A stretch of DNA of 64,000 bases from Pseudomonas sp. FP2335 (GTDB lineage: Bacteria > Pseudomonadota > Gammaproteobacteria > Pseudomonadales > Pseudomonadaceae). A program made the translations under genes and the position numbers. Location: positions 4,361,501 to 4,425,500 of the forward strand of contig NZ_CP117437.1 of the NCBI RefSeq assembly GCF_030687535.1, written 5' to 3'. The notes beneath the pieces were generated by a model. It saw only the letters and a list, made by a program, of their open reading frames with translations. It ran no database searches and was not told the DNA's origin. Below, one piece after another: positions 62,656 to 64,000 of this stretch (positions are counted from its first letter, which is position 1; each line of letters opens with the position of its first letter).

Positions 62656-63390
62656 ATGTCCGAGCCAGTAAAACTGCGCGCTCACAGCCAGGCTCATTGC
62701 AAGGATTGCAGCCTGGCCCCCCTCTGCTTGCCACTTTCGCTGAATTTGGAAGACATGGATGCGTTGGACGACATCGTAAAACGTGGCCGCCCGCTGAAAA
62801 AAGGCGAGTTCCTGTTTCGCCAGGGCGACGGGTTCGATTCCGTTTATGCAGTACGTTCGGGTGCCTTGAAGACGTTCAGCCTGAGCGACAGCGGCGAAGA
62901 GCAGATCACCGGTTTCCACCTGCCGAGCGAGTTGGTGGGGCTGTCGGGCATGGACACCGAGATTCACCCGGTCTCGGCCCAGGCGCTGGAGACGACGTCG
63001 GTGTGCGAAATCCCCTTCGAACGCCTGGACGAACTGGCCCTGCAACTGCCGCAACTGCGCCGTCAGTTGATGCGTGTAATGAGCCGTGAGATTCGTGACG
63101 ACCAGCAAATGATGCTGCTGTTGTCGAAGAAAACCGCCGACGAGCGCATCGCCACCTTCCTGGTCAACTTGTCCGCGCGCTTCCGTGCCCGTGGTTTTTC
63201 GGCCAACCAGTTCCGCTTGAGCATGTCGCGCAACGAAATCGGCAACTACCTGGGCCTCGCGGTGGAAACCGTGTCCCGCGTGTTCACCCGCTTCCAGCAG
63301 AACGAACTGATCGCGGCCGAGGGCAAGGAAGTGCACATTCTCGACCCGATCCAACTGTGCGCACTGGCCGGCGGTTCGCTCGAAGGTTAA
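62656..63390 (+). CDS. anr: Anaerobic transcriptional regulator Anr (FNR family)
   Basis: A 244-residue FNR-type regulator. Cys15, Cys18 and Cys24 ([14 protein letters not shown]) together with Cys117 (TTSVCEIPF) are the ligands of the oxygen-labile [4Fe-4S] cluster. A cyclic-nucleotide-like domain spans 30-150, the dimer helix follows, and the recognition helix [12 protein letters not shown] carries the Glu, Ser and Arg that read TTGAT. AAGGA lies before ATG. It probably activates the oxidase, assembly and hemN promoters seen here. Confidence 0.97.
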   Translation: MSEPVKLRAHSQAHCKDCSLAPLCLPLSLNLEDMDALDDIVKRGRPLKKGEFLFRQGDGFDSVYAVRSGALKTFSLSDSGEEQITGFHLPSELVGLSGMDTEIHPVSAQALETTSVCEIPFERLDELALQLPQLRRQLMRVMSREIRDDQQMMLLLSKKTADERIATFLVNLSARFRARGFSANQFRLSMSRNEIGNYLGLAVETVSRVFTRFQQNELIAAEGKEVHILDPIQLCALAGGSLEG

Positions 63391-63409
63391 GCGAAAGGCT
63401 GATCCAGAC

Positions 63410-63443
63410 ACCTGTGGCCGCGCCAATCGGCGAGGCCGCAGGT
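63410..63443. other. Long stem-loop between anr and apt
   Basis: ACCTGTGGCC pairs with GGCCGCAGGT (one G-T wobble), and the inner GCC/GGC adds more pairs. No T-run follows, so it may stabilise the anr 3' end rather than terminate. Confidence 0.5.
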
Positions 63444-63482
63444 ATACTTCGAGTCCGTTTCCAGCCCCAGGACTCTTCGACG

Positions 63483-64000
63483 ATGACCTTCGATTCGTTC
63501 GACATCAAATCCCTGATCCGCCCTGTCATCGACTTCCCCAAGCCTGGGGTGATCTTTCGTGACATCACGCCCCTGTTCCAATCGCCCCGCGCCCTGCGCC
63601 TGGTGGCCGACAGCTTTGCCCACCGCTACGTTGAAGCCGACTTCAGCCACATCGGCGCCATGGATGCCCGCGGCTTCCTGATTGGCTCGATCATCGCCTA
63701 CCAACTGAACAAACCGCTGATCCTGTTCCGCAAGCAAGGCAAATTGCCGGCGGACGTGCTGGCCGAGGGTTACCAGACCGAATACGGCGAAGCGTTCCTG
63801 GAAGTGCATGCCGATAGCCTGTGCGAAGGCGACTCGGTGCTGATGTTCGATGACCTGATCGCCACTGGCGGTACGCTGATCGCAGCGGCCAACCTAGTGC
63901 GGCGCATGGGCGCGAAGATCTTTGAGGCGGCGGCGATTATCGATTTGCCGGAGTTGGGTGGCTCGCAGCGTTTGGAAGATATGGGGATTCCGACGTTTTG
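63483..64000 (+). CDS. apt: Adenine phosphoribosyltransferase, 3'-truncated
   Basis: The first 172 residues of about 182. Apt makes AMP from adenine and PRPP. The N-terminal [18 protein letters not shown] hood motif, [19 protein letters not shown], and the PRPP loop [20 protein letters not shown] are clear. AGGA lies 10 bases before ATG 63483. The reading frame is open at the window edge. The order anr-apt is that of P. aeruginosa. Confidence 0.95.
   Translation, partial: MTFDSFDIKSLIRPVIDFPKPGVIFRDITPLFQSPRALRLVADSFAHRYVEADFSHIGAMDARGFLIGSIIAYQLNKPLILFRKQGKLPADVLAEGYQTEYGEAFLEVHADSLCEGDSVLMFDDLIATGGTLIAAANLVRRMGAKIFEAAAIIDLPELGGSQRLEDMGIPTF

Noticed and set aside
1..64000. CRISPR arrays, tRNA/rRNA genes, prophage or IS elements
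   Set aside because: No regularly spaced direct repeats, no tRNA-like TTCRANNC arms with matching acceptors, and no transposase, integrase or phage structural genes were seen; the repeated units are all REP-type.

Overview
The window reads as one contiguous piece of a fluorescent Pseudomonas chromosome (P. fluorescens group). The evidence is the high-GC coding style, the numerous REP elements with the core GAGCGGGCTTG, and a cluster holding aer, two ccoNOQP operons, ccoGHIS, hemN, anr and apt that follows the order known from P. aeruginosa and P. putida. No tRNA, rRNA, CRISPR array, prophage or insertion sequence was seen. The first gene (NCS1 permease) is cut at its 5' end and the last (apt) at its 3' end.

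Layout. 1-7.3 kb: nucleobase-type NCS1 and SSS transporters, a LysR regulator with a divergent YbfB-type MFS exporter, a 40-residue PA1414-like gene, and a second NCS1 transporter with a sigma54-type promoter. 7.3-11 kb: DUF2177 membrane protein, CvfB-like S1 protein, a small conserved protein, a TorF-type porin and a DUF6279 lipoprotein. 11-15 kb: copABCD copper-resistance operon on the minus strand. 15-18.4 kb: RhlE-like helicase and a YbdG-like mechanosensitive channel. 18.4-21 kb: an unrecognised two-gene operon of secreted trypsin-fold protease and lipoprotein. 21-28.6 kb: DMT transporter, azoR with its probable LysR regulator, a hydrolase, a cyclophilin, an ABC exporter and aqpZ. 28.7-37.8 kb: FemAB-like acyltransferase, porin, ECF sigma/anti-sigma pair, ketoacyl synthase III and hrpA. 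38-41 kb: two small disordered proteins of unknown role and aceK. 41-46.4 kb: a chemoreceptor, a DMT transporter, a CPBP protease and aer.

47-64 kb is a low-oxygen respiration region. Two complete cbb3 oxidase operons flank a vapBC-like toxin-antitoxin pair. They are followed by the cbb3 assembly genes ccoGHIS, a SafE-like membrane protein, hemN and anr. FNR/ANR-type boxes (TTGAT-N4-ATCAA) of graded quality lie before both oxidase operons, ccoG and hemN, so the regulator encoded here probably controls the oxidases, their copper and haem assembly, and anaerobic haem synthesis.

Most genes belong to known families. The less explained material is the protease/lipoprotein operon, the MPIDS protein pair, several palindromic operators without an assigned regulator, and long, perfect inverted REP pairs, two of which begin at the stop codon of the preceding gene.
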